64,000 bases of DNA, from NCBI RefSeq assembly GCF_028771845.1, contig NZ_CP118270.1:2480001-2544000 (forward strand), written 5' to 3'. Shown one piece after another: positions 63,887 through 64,000 of the stretch; within the stretch, counting starts at the first letter, position 1; each line of letters begins with the position of its first letter. Under the pieces are notes generated by a model. That model made no database searches. It saw only the letters and a list, made by a program, of their open reading frames with translations, and was not told where the DNA came from. Source of the DNA: Paenibacillus marchantiae. GTDB lineage: Bacteria; Bacillota; Bacilli; Paenibacillales; Paenibacillaceae. Made by a program: the position numbers and the translations under genes.

Positions 63887-63915
63887 TTGACATTACGTTA
63901 TTCCCTATGTAATAT
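63887..63915 (+). promoter_or_regulatory. sigma-A promoter of the right-edge gene
   Basis: TTGACA at 63887-63892, exactly 17 bases, and TAATAT at 63910-63915. A gene starts at 63990. Confidence 0.8.
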
Positions 63916-63989
63916 TAGCCATCGTTATTCAAATTCTTTTTTTGTGGTTACTTAGATTAGGGAATTGTTTCGACAGGAGGAATCTTCGA

Positions 63990-64000
63990 ATGGATATTAT
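63990..64000 (+). CDS. start of a gene continuing past the right edge
   Basis: ATG GAT ATT AT behind a perfect AGGAGG (63975-63980), nine bases upstream, and a good promoter at 63887-63915. Too little sequence for identification. Confidence 0.7.

Noticed and set aside
1-64000. CRISPR arrays, rRNA or tRNA genes, insertion sequences
   Set aside because: No regularly spaced repeats, no rRNA or tRNA sequence and no transposase gene were recognised on either strand by reading. A dedicated tRNA and IS search was not possible here.

Overview
The window reads as a chromosome segment of a Gram-positive, spore-former-type Firmicute, most likely Paenibacillus. Reasons visible in the sequence: strong AGGAGG-type ribosome binding sites, a T-box leader on proS, a preQ1-I riboswitch on a queCDEF cluster, a CIRCE operator, LexA/DinR-type palindromes of the Bacillus form, and phage-tail genes whose order matches the Bacillus PBSX (xkd) module. 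The genus is an inference from protein flavour; nothing in the window proves it.

Layout. 1-13 kb: housekeeping genes (partial MFS exporter, queuosine-precursor operon queC-queD-queE-queF, AIM24-family protein and membrane partner, a probable SOS-controlled gene, a WYL regulator, a DEDDh exonuclease, T-box-controlled proS, a secreted LysM 5'-nucleotidase). 13-15.2 kb: an XRE repressor, an ImmA-type protease and an ArpU-type late regulator, resembling a PBSX control module. 15.2-23.6 kb: two-component system, flavin reductase/VOC operon, an unrecognised protein, a four-helix membrane protein and a DUF4127 protein. 23.9-48.5 kb: two consecutive contractile phage-tail cassettes. Each has terminator, YqzN/YkzM-like protein, sheath, tube, frameshifted chaperone, tape measure, LysM hub protein, XkdQ/R/S/T/U baseplate proteins and a fibre. 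One holin and one GH25 lysozyme follow the second cassette. No capsid, portal, terminase, integrase or replication gene is present, so this looks like a phage-tail-like bacteriocin (tailocin) locus able to build two particles, not a prophage. 49-53 kb: oligopeptide ABC transporter lacking ATPase genes. 53-64 kb: htpG behind a CIRCE promoter, a dGTPase, a luciferase-like oxidoreductase, a chemoreceptor, a Trm11-like methyltransferase, a D-2-hydroxyacid dehydrogenase, an RNA 2',3'-cyclic phosphodiesterase and the first bases of a further gene.

Two unexplained non-coding families stand out. One is a 135-175 nt multi-hairpin element present four times, each time in the leader of the next gene and in that gene's orientation, with compensated base-pair changes between copies. 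The other is a ~100 nt element ending in an intrinsic-terminator hairpin, present twice, flanking the DUF4127 gene; the second copy sits just before the first tail cassette. These and the twin tail cassettes are the best candidates for something undescribed.
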